Under the pieces are notes generated by a model. The model saw only the letters and a program-made list of their open reading frames with translations, did no database searches and was not told the DNA's origin. Shown one piece after another: positions 1 through 9,068 of a stretch of DNA of 64,000 bases. The stretch spans positions 1-64,000 of the forward strand of contig NZ_MDJZ01000017.1 of NCBI RefSeq assembly GCF_002151125.1. Direction: 5' to 3'. The translations under genes were made by a program, and so were the position numbers. Numbering within the stretch: the first letter of the stretch is position 1; every line of letters begins with the position of its first letter. Source of the DNA: Clavibacter michiganensis. GTDB lineage: Bacteria; Actinomycetota; Actinomycetes; Actinomycetales; Microbacteriaceae.

Positions 1-133
1 GGATCATCACCCGCCAGAACAGCTCCGGAAGCTTTTCGCTCCCCGCCCGTTCCGGCGACAAGAGGAGACATTACGCGGACCACCCCACCCCCGCAAAACA
101 ACCCGCATCCCGGGCGTGTCGCGACGGTCGCGC

Positions 134-158
134 GCCGACGGTCCCGCGGACCGTCGGC
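134..158 (-). terminator. purH terminator hairpin
   Basis: A perfect 11-bp GC-rich inverted repeat with a 3-nt loop lies just downstream of the purH stop codon. There is no U-tract, which is common in high-GC actinobacteria. Bases 1-133 hold no gene I can support. Confidence 0.65.
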
Positions 159-165
159 TGCGACA

Positions 166-1794
166 TCAGTGGAAGAAGTGGCGCTCGCCCGTGAAGTACA
201 TGGCGACGCCGGCCGCGCGGGCCGCCTCGACGACCTCCTCGTCGCGGACCGAGCCCCCGGGCTGGACGACGGCGCGGACCCCGGCGTCGAGGAGGACCTG
301 CAGCCCGTCGGCGAAGGGGAAGAACGCATCCGAGGCCGCGACCGACCCGGCCGCACGTTCCCCTGCGCGCTGCACGGCGAGCTGGCAGGAGTCCACCCGG
401 TTGACCTGGCCCATGCCCACGCCGACGGACGCACCGTGGTGCGCGAGCAGGATCGCGTTCGACTTCACCGCGCGGCAGGCCTTCCAGGCGAACTCGAGGT
501 CCGCGAGCGTCTGGTCGTCGACGGGCTCGCCGGTCGCCAGGGTCCACGACTCGGAGAGCCGCGTGCCGTCCGTCGGGAACACGTCGCCGGACTGCACCAG
601 GTAGCCACCCGAGATCTGACGGGCCTCGAGCTCCTCGCGGTGGTACCCCTCCGGGAGGGTGAGCAGCCGCAGGTTCTTCTTCGTCTTCAGGAGCGTGAGC
701 GCGTCGTCGTCGAACCCGGGGGCCACGAGCACCTCGGTGAAGATCTCCTTCACCGTCTCCGCCATGCCGAGCGTGACCGTGCGGTTCGCGGCGATGACGC
801 CGCCGAACGCCGAGACCGGATCGCAGTCGTGCGCGCTGCGGTGCGCGGCGGCGATCGCGTCGACCGCTCTCGGGGCCGCGACGGCGATGCCGCAGGGATT
901 CGCGTGCTTGATGATGGCGACGGCCGGCTCCCGGAAGTCGTACGCGGCCCGGACCGCCGCGTCCGCGTCGACGAAGTTGTTGTAGGACATCTCCTTGCCG
1001 TGCAGCTGGACCGCCTGGGCGATGCCCGCGCCGTCGGCCCGGCGGTAGAGCGCCGCGTCCTGATGGGAGTTCTCGCCGTAGCGGAGCACCTGCGCGAGCT
1101 CGCCGCCGACGTCCCAGCTGTCGGGCCAGGTCGTGTCGCCGTCTGCGGCGACGGACCCGCCCCCGACGACCGCCGATCGGAAGTAGTCCGCGACTGCGCG
1201 GTCGTAGTCGGCCGTGTGCGTGAACGCCGCCGCCGCCAGCCGCCGCCGCTGCTCGAGGGTCGTGCCCCCGGAGCCGACCGCCGCGATCACCTCGTCGTAG
1301 CTCGACGGGGACACGACGATGGCCACGTTGGCGTGGTTCTTGGCCGATGCGCGCACCATGGCGGGGCCGCCGATGTCGATCTGCTCGATGACGTCGGACG
1401 CCGGGGCGCCCGAGGCCACGGTCTCGACGAACGGGTACAGGTTCACGACGACGAGCTGGAACGGCGCGATGCCCAGCTCGGCGAGCTGCACCTCGTGCGA
1501 CTCGAGGCGGAGGTCGGCCAGGAGTCCGGCGTGCACCGCGGGGTGCAGGGTCTTCACGCGCCCGTCGAGCGACTCCGGGAACCCCGTGACGTCCTGCACC
1601 TGGGTCACGGCGAAGCCCGCCTCCGCGATGGTGCTCGCCGTGGAACCGGTGGAGACGATCTCGACCCCGGCCTCGGCGAGCGCCCGCGCGAGCTCCAGCA
1701 GCCCGGTCTTGTCGCTGACGGAGACGAGCGCGCGTGCCACCCGGATCCCGTCTCGATCGCGGAACAGGGACGGGTCGTGACGGGGTCCGCTCAT
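166..1794 (-). CDS. purH: bifunctional AICAR transformylase/IMP cyclohydrolase
   Basis: PurH catalyses the last two steps of IMP synthesis: formyl transfer from 10-formyl-THF to AICAR, then ring closure to IMP, in the cytosol. The 542-aa protein has the normal length. An N-terminal MGS-like cyclohydrolase domain (about residues 18-150, with SVSDKTG at 25-31) is followed by the transformylase domain. The latter contains RYGENSHQ near 238-245 and the catalytic Lys296-His297 in KHANPCG; the C-terminal end carries [11 protein letters not shown]. The open frame runs much further upstream, but ATG at 1794 is chosen because it precedes the conserved N-terminus and overlaps the purN stop as ATGA, indicating translational coupling. 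It is the last gene of the perM-like/purN/purH group. Confidence 0.97.
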   Translation of the reverse strand: MSGPRHDPSLFRDRDGIRVARALVSVSDKTGLLELARALAEAGVEIVSTGSTASTIAEAGFAVTQVQDVTGFPESLDGRVKTLHPAVHAGLLADLRLESHEVQLAELGIAPFQLVVVNLYPFVETVASGAPASDVIEQIDIGGPAMVRASAKNHANVAIVVSPSSYDEVIAAVGSGGTTLEQRRRLAAAAFTHTADYDRAVADYFRSAVVGGGSVAADGDTTWPDSWDVGGELAQVLRYGENSHQDAALYRRADGAGIAQAVQLHGKEMSYNNFVDADAAVRAAYDFREPAVAIIKHANPCGIAVAAPRAVDAIAAAHRSAHDCDPVSAFGGVIAANRTVTLGMAETVKEIFTEVLVAPGFDDDALTLLKTKKNLRLLTLPEGYHREELEARQISGGYLVQSGDVFPTDGTRLSESWTLATGEPVDDQTLADLEFAWKACRAVKSNAILLAHHGASVGVGMGQVNRVDSCQLAVQRAGERAAGSVAASDAFFPFADGLQVLLDAGVRAVVQPGGSVRDEEVVEAARAAGVAMYFTGERHFFH

Positions 1795-2384
1795 GCCGGG
1801 GACAGCTCCTTGAGGTCGATGGTGCCGAGGGAGATGGCGCGCACCGTGTCGACGAGGAGCCTGCGCTCCACGACCTTGATGCGCTCGTGCAGGGTGTGCT
1901 CGGTGTCGCCGGGTTCCACGGGCACGCGCTCCTGCGCGAGCACCGGCCCGGTGTCGACCCCGGTGTCGACGACGATGATGGACGCCCCGGAGCTCGTGGC
2001 CCCGGCCGCGATGGCGTCGCGGACGGCGTGGGCTCCCGGGAACTCGGGGAGGTACGCCGGGTGCGTGTTCACGATGCGGGGCGCGAAGGCCTCCACCGCG
2101 CGCGGCGGGAGGAGGCGCATGAAGCCGCTGAGGACCACGAGGTCGGGCTGCCAGCCGGCGATGGCCGCGGCGAGCTCGTCGCCCCAGGCCGCGCGGTCGG
2201 GGAAGCTCGCGAACGGCACGGTGAAGGTGGGGATGCCGCGCTCCTCGGCGAAGGCGAGCCCGTCCGCGTCGCGGTCGGCGCCGACGGCGATCACCCGGGC
2301 GGGGTAGTCCGCGTGCTCGGCCGCCTGCAGGAGGGCGTGGAGGTTGGTCCCGCTGCCGGAGATGAGGACGACCACGTTGAGCAC
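1791..2384 (-). CDS. purN: phosphoribosylglycinamide formyltransferase
   Basis: PurN transfers a formyl group from 10-formyl-THF to GAR, the third step of purine synthesis. The 197-aa product shows the phosphate-binding [10 protein letters not shown] near the N-terminus, the catalytic [12 protein letters not shown] segment (the N-x-H pair) and [10 protein letters not shown] with the catalytic Asp. Two in-frame GTG starts exist, at 2390 and 2384. I prefer 2384: it gives the usual [13 protein letters not shown] start and lies exactly 6 nt after a TAGGCT hexamer. Starting at 2390 would add two residues. Its stop overlaps the purH start by 4 nt. This is the folate-dependent PurN, not the formate-dependent PurT. 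Confidence 0.95.
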   Translation of the reverse strand: MLNVVVLISGSGTNLHALLQAAEHADYPARVIAVGADRDADGLAFAEERGIPTFTVPFASFPDRAAWGDELAAAIAGWQPDLVVLSGFMRLLPPRAVEAFAPRIVNTHPAYLPEFPGAHAVRDAIAAGATSSGASIIVVDTGVDTGPVLAQERVPVEPGDTEHTLHERIKVVERRLLVDTVRAISLGTIDLKELSPA

Positions 2385-2390
2385 GGCCAC

Positions 2391-2396
2391 AGCCTA
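2391..2396 (-). promoter_or_regulatory. candidate -10 (TAGGCT) of leaderless purN
   Basis: TAGGCT lies 6 nt upstream of the GTG at 2384. Its first three bases are the TAG stop codon of the upstream DUF6350 gene. No clear -35 is visible. Confidence 0.4.
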
Positions 2397-3674
2397 TCCG
2401 CGTCCCTCGACGCTGCGCCGGACAAGGGGGGCCATGAGCCCGGACACGAACATGCCCGCCACGGAGGCGACGCCGATCTCGAGGAACGCGACCAGGAGGA
2501 TCCACCCGGCAGCCGGACCCACGTCCGCCAACCGGCCGGGGCCCGCCGCGCCTCCGGACAGGACCGCCAGCAGGGCGAGCGCGCCTGCGCCGACGAGGCC
2601 CATGCCGAGACCCGCGATGAGGAACCACGGCCAGCGTCGCGCCTCGGGCTCGGGGATCCGCGCCACCCGCGGCGAGAGCGCGACCGCCGCGACGAAGGAC
2701 ACGACCACGGGGACGAGGATGCCGAGGTAGCCGAGGTCGAACGCCCCCTGCGGCAGGACGCCCAGCACCGGCACCGACGGGATGGGGCCGACGGCCGTGC
2801 CGAGCGGCGAGATGGACGAGCCGGTGCCGAGCGCGAAGCCGGGCCCGATCAGCCAGGACGCCGCCCACATGACCAGGTTCGGCAGGAGCGCGATCTGCGC
2901 CAGCGTGAGCGCGACGCCGCCGACGATCCCCGTCTGCAGCGTCTCGTAGAGGGTGATCACGGTCGCGTACTGCAGGCCCAGCAGCACCGCGACCACGACG
3001 GCGGAGATCGCCACGACGGCGAAGGCCGCGGCGGCTCCCCCGCGGACGGCCGTCCCGGCGACGGAGACCGCGCCGTCCGGCAGGCGGTCGAGCGCATCCC
3101 GCGCGCTCCGGATGGCGCCGGCCGCCCGGCCCGACGACAGGGACGCGCCCCACCGGGCTGCCCGCGCGCGGTCGACGCGGGCGACGCCGCCGATGAGGAG
3201 GCCGAGCGCGAGGACCAGGGTCGGCAGGATCGCGCCCCGCGCGATGGCCGGCGCGATGCCCTCGTGCTGGACCGCGAGCGCGAGGCCGAGGGACAGGAGG
3301 GCCGTCGTGACGACGGCGGAGACCGCTCCGACGCCGGGGTGGTCGGTCTCGACGATGCGGCGTCCGGCGCGGATCCCGAGGAGCAGCGTGAGGAGGGCGA
3401 ACCCCAGGGGCGCGAGCGTGAGCGCGAAGGGCGCGTCGACGGGCGGCAGGCCGAGGGCGGTCGCGAGCGACGGATCCAGCGACGCCGCGAGCGGCACGCC
3501 GTGACCGAGGAGCCAGAGGTCGACGGCCGTGCGTGCGAAGACGCCCCAGTCGACCTGCAGGTCGTACTGACCGGCCCAGAGCGCGGTGAGCGGGACGAGG
3601 GGCAGGGCGACGCCGACCCCCACCACCAGGAGCGCCTCGAGTGCCGCGAACAGGGCGGTTGCGTGTCGGTTCAT
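2394..3674 (-). CDS. DUF6350 polytopic membrane protein (PerM-like)
   Basis: A 426-aa hydrophobic protein with roughly ten or more predicted transmembrane helices, long Ala/Val/Leu/Gly stretches and a charged loop around residues 165-200. I assign it to the actinobacterial DUF6350 family by composition and place: in M. tuberculosis the gene before purN-purH (Rv0955, PerM) is of this kind and has been linked to cell division. No catalytic motif is visible. Start ATG 3674 begins [19 protein letters not shown], placing a membrane segment at the very N-terminus. It has no Shine-Dalgarno sequence but does have a TAGGGT hexamer 9 nt upstream. The family assignment is likely; the function is inference. 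Confidence 0.8.
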   Translation of the reverse strand: MNRHATALFAALEALLVVGVGVALPLVPLTALWAGQYDLQVDWGVFARTAVDLWLLGHGVPLAASLDPSLATALGLPPVDAPFALTLAPLGFALLTLLLGIRAGRRIVETDHPGVGAVSAVVTTALLSLGLALAVQHEGIAPAIARGAILPTLVLALGLLIGGVARVDRARAARWGASLSSGRAAGAIRSARDALDRLPDGAVSVAGTAVRGGAAAAFAVVAISAVVVAVLLGLQYATVITLYETLQTGIVGGVALTLAQIALLPNLVMWAASWLIGPGFALGTGSSISPLGTAVGPIPSVPVLGVLPQGAFDLGYLGILVPVVVSFVAAVALSPRVARIPEPEARRWPWFLIAGLGMGLVGAGALALLAVLSGGAAGPGRLADVGPAAGWILLVAFLEIGVASVAGMFVSGLMAPLVRRSVEGRG

Positions 3675-3683
3675 GCCTCGACG

Positions 3684-3689
3684 ACCCTA
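3684..3689 (-). promoter_or_regulatory. candidate -10 (TAGGGT) of DUF6350 gene
   Basis: TAGGGT sits 9 nt before the ATG at 3674, which lacks a Shine-Dalgarno sequence. This is consistent with a leaderless or near-leaderless transcript. Confidence 0.4.
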
Positions 3690-3774
3690 CCGGCCGGGTC
3701 CCGCGCGACCGGTCCGAGCGCGGGCGCGCCGGGGCATCCGCCGGTCGATCCGACCGGGGAGGAGCCGCGGGCGT

Positions 3775-3813
3775 GACGACGGCCCGCATCCACCGGGGAT
3801 GCGGGCCGTCGTC
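3775..3813 (-). terminator. sucCD terminator
   Basis: A perfect 17-bp inverted repeat (gacgacggcccgcatcc and its complement) with a 5-nt loop begins about 21 nt beyond the sucD stop codon. Confidence 0.85.
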
Positions 3814-3834
3814 GTGCGCGCGAGCGCATCGTGC

Positions 3835-4722
3835 CTACAGGGCGGCGAAGACCTCGCGGAGGAGGTTGGCCGTCTCGGTCGGCGTCTTGCCGACCTTGAC
3901 GCCCGAGGCCTCGAGGGCCTCCTTCTTGCCCTGCGCCGTGCCGCTGCCGCCGGACACGATGGCGCCGGCGTGGCCCATCGTCTTGCCCTCGGGAGCGGTG
4001 AATCCGGCGACGTAGGCGACGACCGGCTTGGTGACGTGCGCCTTGATGTACTCGGCCGCGCGCTCCTCCGCGTCGCCGCCGATCTCGCCGATCATGACGA
4101 TGGCGCGCGTCTCCGGGTCGGCCTCGAACGCCTCGAGCGCGTCGATGTGCGTCGTGCCGATGATGGGGTCGCCGCCGATGCCGATGGCGGTCGAGATGCC
4201 GAGATCGCGCAGCTCGAACATCATCTGGTAGGTCAGCGTGCCCGACTTCGACACGAGGCCGATGGGGCCCGCCTCGGTGATCGTGGCCGGGATGATGCCC
4301 GCGTTCGACCTGCCGGGGCTGATGATGCCGGGGCAGTTCGGGCCGACGATGCGCGTCTTCCCGCCCGTGCTCTTGGCGTGCGACCAGAACTCGGCGGAGT
4401 CCTTGACCGGGATGCCCTCGGTGATGACGACCGCGAGCGGGATGGCCGCGTCGATGGCCTCGACCACCGCGCTCTTGGCGAATGCCGGCGGGACGAAGAT
4501 GACCGACACGTCGGCGCCCGTCTCGGCCATGGCCTCGGCGACCGAGCCGAAGATCGGGAGCTCGACGCCCTCGATCGTGACCGTGCTGCCCGCCTTGCGC
4601 GGGTTGACGCCGCCCACGACCTTGCTGCCGGACGCGAGCATGCGACCCGCGTGCTTGGTCCCCTCGGAGCCCGTGAGGCCCTGGACGATGATCCTGCTGT
4701 TCTCGTCGAGAAGAATCGACAT
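3835..4722 (-). CDS. sucD: succinyl-CoA synthetase alpha subunit
   Basis: The alpha subunit binds CoA and carries the phosphohistidine of succinyl-CoA synthetase in the TCA cycle. The 295-aa length is standard. It has an N-terminal CoA-binding Rossmann domain with [13 protein letters not shown] near 14-26, and a C-terminal ligase domain with the phospho-His at about residue 251 in [13 protein letters not shown]. The ATG at 4722 has an AGGA-type ribosome-binding site. It follows sucC by 27 nt as one operon that ends in a strong terminator. Confidence 0.97.
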   Translation of the reverse strand: MSILLDENSRIIVQGLTGSEGTKHAGRMLASGSKVVGGVNPRKAGSTVTIEGVELPIFGSVAEAMAETGADVSVIFVPPAFAKSAVVEAIDAAIPLAVVITEGIPVKDSAEFWSHAKSTGGKTRIVGPNCPGIISPGRSNAGIIPATITEAGPIGLVSKSGTLTYQMMFELRDLGISTAIGIGGDPIIGTTHIDALEAFEADPETRAIVMIGEIGGDAEERAAEYIKAHVTKPVVAYVAGFTAPEGKTMGHAGAIVSGGSGTAQGKKEALEASGVKVGKTPTETANLLREVFAAL

Positions 4723-4749
4723 GTACCTGTTCCTGTTCTCTCTCGGGAG

Positions 4750-5922
4750 TTAAGCGGCGGCCAGCTCGGCGGCCTTGTCAGCCGCCTCGTCCATGGTGCC
4801 GACGACGGTGACCAGGGGGTGCGCGCGCTCCTCGAGGATGCGGCGGCCCTCCTCGACGTTGTTGCCGTCGAGGCGGACGACGAGCGGCTTGGTGGCGGCG
4901 TCGCCCAGCTTGTCGAGCGCGCCGACGATGCCGTTCGCGACCGCGTCGCACGACGTGATGCCGCCGAAGACGTTGACGAAGACGCTCGTGACCTGCTCGT
5001 CGCCGAGGATGACGTCGAGACCCGCGGCCATGACCTCGGCCGACGCTCCGCCGCCGATGTCGAGGAAGTTCGCGGGGCGCACGCCACCGTGCGACTCGCC
5101 CGCGTAGCTGACGACGTCGAGCGTGGACATGACGAGCCCCGCGCCGTTGCCGATGATGCCGACCTGGCCGTCGAGCTTGACGTAGTTGAGGTCGGACTCC
5201 TTGGCCTTGGCCTCGAGGGGATCCGCGGCGGCCGCGTCCTCGAGGGCGGCGTGGCCCTCGTGACGGAAGCCGGCGTTCTCGTCGAGCGTGACCTTGCCGT
5301 CGAGGGCGATGACGTCGCCGGACTCGGTGAGCACGAGGGGGTTGACCTCGACGAGCGTCGCGTCCTCGTCCCGGTAGACCCACCAGAGGCGCTCGAACAC
5401 GGGCGCCACCTTGGCGATGAGCTCCTCGGGGAACGAGGCGGCGCGGGCGATCTCCTCGGCCTTCGCGGCGTCGATGCCGGCGACCGGGTCGATCTCGATG
5501 CGGGCGAGCGCCTCGGGCCGCGTGACGGCGAGCTCCTCGATCTCCATCCCGCCCTCGTAGCTGGCGAGGCAGAGGTACGAGCGCTCGGCGCGGTCGAGGA
5601 GGATCGAGAAGTAGAACTCCTCGGCGATGCGGGCACCGGCCGCCACCATCACGCGGTGCACGGTGTGCCCCTTGATGTCGAGCCCGAGGATGCCCTCGGC
5701 CGCCTCGAACGCCGCGTCGGCGCTCTGGGCGACCTTGACGCCGCCGGCCTTGCCGCGGCCTCCGGTCTTCACCTGCGCCTTCACGACGACGGTGCCGCCC
5801 AGCTTCTCGGCCGCGGCGCGCACCTCCTCGGCGGTGTCGGCGACGATCCCCGGGAGGACCGGGACGCCGTAGGACTCGAAGAGGTCCCTGGCCTGGTATT
5901 CGAAAAGATCCACGCGTGTCAT
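4750..5922 (-). CDS. sucC: succinyl-CoA synthetase beta subunit (ADP-forming)
   Basis: The beta subunit supplies the ATP-grasp nucleotide site and the succinate site of succinyl-CoA synthetase. The 390-aa protein shows [11 protein letters not shown] near the N-terminus, [16 protein letters not shown] (nucleotide binding), EVNPLVL (Mg-binding) and [16 protein letters not shown] in the C-terminal domain. ATG at 5922 is used. A GTG nine bases downstream (5913) would give the canonical VDLFEYQ start and is a real alternative; neither has a strong Shine-Dalgarno sequence. The 238 nt between it and the divergent gene at 6161 should hold both promoters; the only candidate I see is GATAGGCT (minus strand) at 6071-6078. 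Confidence 0.96.
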   Translation of the reverse strand: MTRVDLFEYQARDLFESYGVPVLPGIVADTAEEVRAAAEKLGGTVVVKAQVKTGGRGKAGGVKVAQSADAAFEAAEGILGLDIKGHTVHRVMVAAGARIAEEFYFSILLDRAERSYLCLASYEGGMEIEELAVTRPEALARIEIDPVAGIDAAKAEEIARAASFPEELIAKVAPVFERLWWVYRDEDATLVEVNPLVLTESGDVIALDGKVTLDENAGFRHEGHAALEDAAAADPLEAKAKESDLNYVKLDGQVGIIGNGAGLVMSTLDVVSYAGESHGGVRPANFLDIGGGASAEVMAAGLDVILGDEQVTSVFVNVFGGITSCDAVANGIVGALDKLGDAATKPLVVRLDGNNVEEGRRILEERAHPLVTVVGTMDEAADKAAELAAA

Positions 5923-6160
5923 CCCATCCGCACCCGCGCCAGGCGGTTACGTGCGTCGTTCGAGGCTGCGGTGCCACGACCGTCTGGTGGCGGCACCCGG
6001 TGTGTTGCGGCTGGTCGACGCGCGTGCCGCCCACAGGGTGGAACGGTCCGCCGCGTCGACGACCGTGGAGAGCCTATCGGGTCGCGGGTCGGCCGGCCCG
6101 GGGGCGTTCGGGCCGTGCGCCGACGCGCTATCGGCGGCCCTGGGGAGGGAGACTGGGCGG

Positions 6161-6982
6161 ATGACGCCGAGGCCGCATCCCGCCCGCCGACCGGGCGGCG
6201 CCATCCGGGACATCGCGGGCGAGGGGATCCTCCTGGCGGCCGGAGCGCGGGCGATCCTCCTCCAGGTCGCCGACCCGTCCGTCGCCCGCGGCGTCGCCGA
6301 GCACAGCGACTTCGCGTCCCGGCCCCTCGACCGGCTGGAGGGCACGCTCGGCTACATCTACGCCGTCGTGTTCGGCTCGCCCGCGGAGGTCGCGCGCGCG
6401 CGGCGGATCGTCGGTCGCGCTCACGCTCCCGTCCGGTCGGCGGTCCCCGCGGCGGACGGATCCGCCCCCGCGTACAGCGCCTACGACCCCGAGCTGCAGC
6501 TGTGGGTCGCGGCGACGGTGTACCAGTCCGCGATCACCATGTTCGAGCTCTGCTTCGGTCCGCTCCCGGAGGAGTCCGCCGACAGGATCCACCGTCAGTA
6601 CGCCGTCCTCGGCACCGCGCTGCAGGTCCCGGAGGAGCTGTGGCCCGCCGACCGCGCGGCCTTCCGCGTCTACTGGGACGAGCGGATCGCGACCCTCGAG
6701 CCGACGGCCGACGCCCGGCGGGTCGCACGGACGCTGCTGGACCCCCGGGACGGACCCCCGGCGATCCGCGCCGTCATGCCGTTCGTCGCCCTCGTGACGG
6801 CGGGTCTCCTGCCGCCACGGATCCGGGCGGGCTTCGGGATGAGGTGGGACGCGCGCCTCGAGCGCCGCTACGCGCGCCTCCTCGCGCCCGTCCTCGCCGT
6901 GTACCGGGTGCTGCCGCGCGCCGTCCGCGAGGCGCCCCGGTCGGTGATCACGCGCAGGTACCGTCGGCGCAGCCCGGGATAG
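6161..6982 (+). CDS. oxygenase MpaB-family (DUF2236) protein
   Basis: The 273-aa product resembles the DUF2236/MpaB family of haem-dependent oxygenase-like proteins, which includes the latex-clearing protein Lcp. Family-like features are the N-terminal GEGILLAAGARAILLQVADP, the AEHSDF segment, the FxSPAEVARAR stretch and YDPELQLWVAATV followed by a hydrophobic helix. The physiological substrate is unknown. The frame is open back to 5951, but ATG 6161 is preferred: it has GGGAG about 10 nt upstream and begins just before the conserved region. It stands alone, divergent from sucC. Confidence 0.75.
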   Translation: MTPRPHPARRPGGAIRDIAGEGILLAAGARAILLQVADPSVARGVAEHSDFASRPLDRLEGTLGYIYAVVFGSPAEVARARRIVGRAHAPVRSAVPAADGSAPAYSAYDPELQLWVAATVYQSAITMFELCFGPLPEESADRIHRQYAVLGTALQVPEELWPADRAAFRVYWDERIATLEPTADARRVARTLLDPRDGPPAIRAVMPFVALVTAGLLPPRIRAGFGMRWDARLERRYARLLAPVLAVYRVLPRAVREAPRSVITRRYRRRSPG

Positions 6983-7085
6983 CGGACGCCCGGGCCGCTC
7001 CTGCACAGGCCGGCGGGCACCGGTCCCGTCCCCGGCTCCTCGCGCGGGGCACCCGATCGGATCCGGTGCGCCGCACTGTGCGGCC

Positions 7086-9068
7086 ATGACATGGATCACC
7101 TCGGCCCCTCCCTCCTCCTCTCCCCGACGGCACGACCGCCCACCACGGCGGCCGCGCGCTCCCCGGCTCGTGTCGGCGCTCGTGGGCGTCGGCCTCGCGC
7201 TGGGCTTCGCGGCGAGCGCCGCGCCTCCCGCGCAGGCGCTGAGCGCGGTCTCCCACGGCGTCGGGTACTCCTCGGGGGCGGACGGACGCTGGCTGGGCTC
7301 GTACCGGATGGACGACGGGCGGCTCGGCTTCTGCATCGATGTCGGGCTCGCCGCGCCGCCCGGCCACGCGTACGCGCCTGTCGCGGACGCGGGCACGTCG
7401 CCCGACGACCGCGCGCGGCTCGCCTACATCTCCCGGCGATGGGCCGGATCAGCGGATCCCGACGACGCCGCCGCCGGTCAGCTGGCGACGTGGAGCATCA
7501 CCGGACTGGGAGCGCATGACCTGTCCTGGTACGCGGCGCGGGCCGGCGATCGTGCCGCCGCCGTCGAGTCACGTGCCCGGGAGATGCTGGCCGAGGCCGG
7601 ATCCCGCGCCTCGCGCTCCGCGACCGCGGCCGCGACCGTGGCGCTCGGGGACGACGGGCACGGCACCGTGCGCGTGGACCTGCGCGCCGACCTCGTCGCG
7701 AGCGGGCAGACGGACGTCCCCGCCGGATCGCAGACGGGCACGGTCTCCCTCACCGGCGCCGTGTTCGACGACGGGAGCACGACGGCGCAGGTGGCGAACG
7801 GCACCCCGATGGCGCTGCGGGCGACGGGATCCGCCGCGGCGCTGCATGTGACGGCGAGCGCCGTCTTCACCTCGCTCCCCTACGGCGACGTCCTGGACGC
7901 GGTGGGCGACGGCGGCGCGTCCCAGCGGATGATCCTGGCCCGCCCCGCGGATGCCCGGGCCGAGGCGAGCGCGGACGCGCAGGCCCCGAGCCCGCTCCCC
8001 TTCGCGCCGCGCGTCGTCACCCGCACGTCGCAGTCCGTCGCGGGGATCGGCGACGAGCTCTCGGACGCGCTCAGCGTGTCCGCCGACCACGCGGCGCCCG
8101 CCGACCACGGCAGGCCGGCCACCTCCGACGGCTGGGGGCTGACCCGCCGGGAGGACGGCAGCCTGGTGCCCGTGCCGGTCATCGTCCGCAGCCGGCTGCT
8201 CGGGCCCTTCCCGGAGCAGGTCGGGCCCGAGCGCGACGACGCCCCCGCCGACGCCCCGCAGGTGTGCGAGGTCGCGACGCGCGTCGACCGCGGTCCGGGC
8301 GACTACGCCTCGCCCGCCTGCCGGCTCCCGTCCGGCGGCTTCTACACCTGGGTCGAGTCCATCTCGCCGGACGACACCGCGATCCCGGACGGACGAGCGC
8401 GGGTCCTGCCCTGGCGGTCGACCTTCGGCGCCGCCACCGAGACGTCGCAGGTCCCGCAGCCGCCGCGGATCACGACGACCATCGGGGCCCGGGAGATCAC
8501 GACGGGCGACTGCCAGACCGACACGCTGCACGCGGCGTCGTTCGTCGGGGTCGGCTCCGTGCCCGTGCACGTCCGCCTCGCGGGTCCGTTCCCGACGGCG
8601 CCCGCCGACGGCGAGCCCGTGCTCGTGCCGGACGACGGCGGCGCGGCCGGCCTCGCCTCGGACGTCGTCCTCACCGGCGACGGCGACGTGACCACGCCCT
8701 GCATGCGCGTCTCCTCGCCCGGCTGGTACGTCGCCGTGCTCGACAGCCCGGGCCGACCCGCCGGGGATGCGGACGGGGCAGCCATCGCGCCGTTCGCCGA
8801 TCACGTGGCGCACGCCGGCGAGACGTTCCACGCGGCCCCTCCGCCGGCCACCGACGTCCCCGCACCGCCCGCGCACGCCCAGCTCGCGATGACGGGCGGG
8901 GCACCCGGGATCGACGTGCCGGGTCCCGGTGGGACCGAGCGGGTGGGCGCGCAGCAGCTCGCATGCGCAGCGGCGACGATCGGCGCACTCGGAGCCGTGG
9001 GAGTCGGCATCCGCCGCACCGGCCGTCGCCGCGGGATCCCTAGAGCTTCTCGATGGGCGCGATCTTGA
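7086..9068 (+). CDS. secreted surface protein with LAMTG sortase signal
   Basis: The 660-aa product has an Arg-rich N-terminus, a hydrophobic h-region (SALVGVGLALGFAA) and an AQA-type cleavage site near residues 50-53, so it is a Sec or Tat substrate. The mature N-terminus (LGFCIDVGLA, ATWSITG) resembles the thioester-type adhesion domains of pilin-like surface proteins; this is a weak similarity. Beta-rich repeats follow, with paired Cys and SGGFYTWVES / SPGWYVAVLDS segments. LAMTG at 600-604, then a hydrophobic helix and an Arg-rich tail, is a cell-wall sorting signal of the LAXTG type used by class E sortases. No sortase gene is in the window. Its 3' end overlaps pcrA tail-to-tail by 29 bp. 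Substrate or adhesion role unknown. Confidence 0.85.
   Translation: MTWITSAPPSSSPRRHDRPPRRPRAPRLVSALVGVGLALGFAASAAPPAQALSAVSHGVGYSSGADGRWLGSYRMDDGRLGFCIDVGLAAPPGHAYAPVADAGTSPDDRARLAYISRRWAGSADPDDAAAGQLATWSITGLGAHDLSWYAARAGDRAAAVESRAREMLAEAGSRASRSATAAATVALGDDGHGTVRVDLRADLVASGQTDVPAGSQTGTVSLTGAVFDDGSTTAQVANGTPMALRATGSAAALHVTASAVFTSLPYGDVLDAVGDGGASQRMILARPADARAEASADAQAPSPLPFAPRVVTRTSQSVAGIGDELSDALSVSADHAAPADHGRPATSDGWGLTRREDGSLVPVPVIVRSRLLGPFPEQVGPERDDAPADAPQVCEVATRVDRGPGDYASPACRLPSGGFYTWVESISPDDTAIPDGRARVLPWRSTFGAATETSQVPQPPRITTTIGAREITTGDCQTDTLHAASFVGVGSVPVHVRLAGPFPTAPADGEPVLVPDDGGAAGLASDVVLTGDGDVTTPCMRVSSPGWYVAVLDSPGRPAGDADGAAIAPFADHVAHAGETFHAAPPPATDVPAPPAHAQLAMTGGAPGIDVPGPGGTERVGAQQLACAAATIGALGAVGVGIRRTGRRRGIPRASRWARS

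Noticed and set aside
166-3789. A 1207-codon frame suggesting a PurH fusion
   Set aside because: The upstream 660 codons are an Arg/Pro-rich shadow of purN and the DUF6350 gene in another frame; PurH proper starts at 1794.
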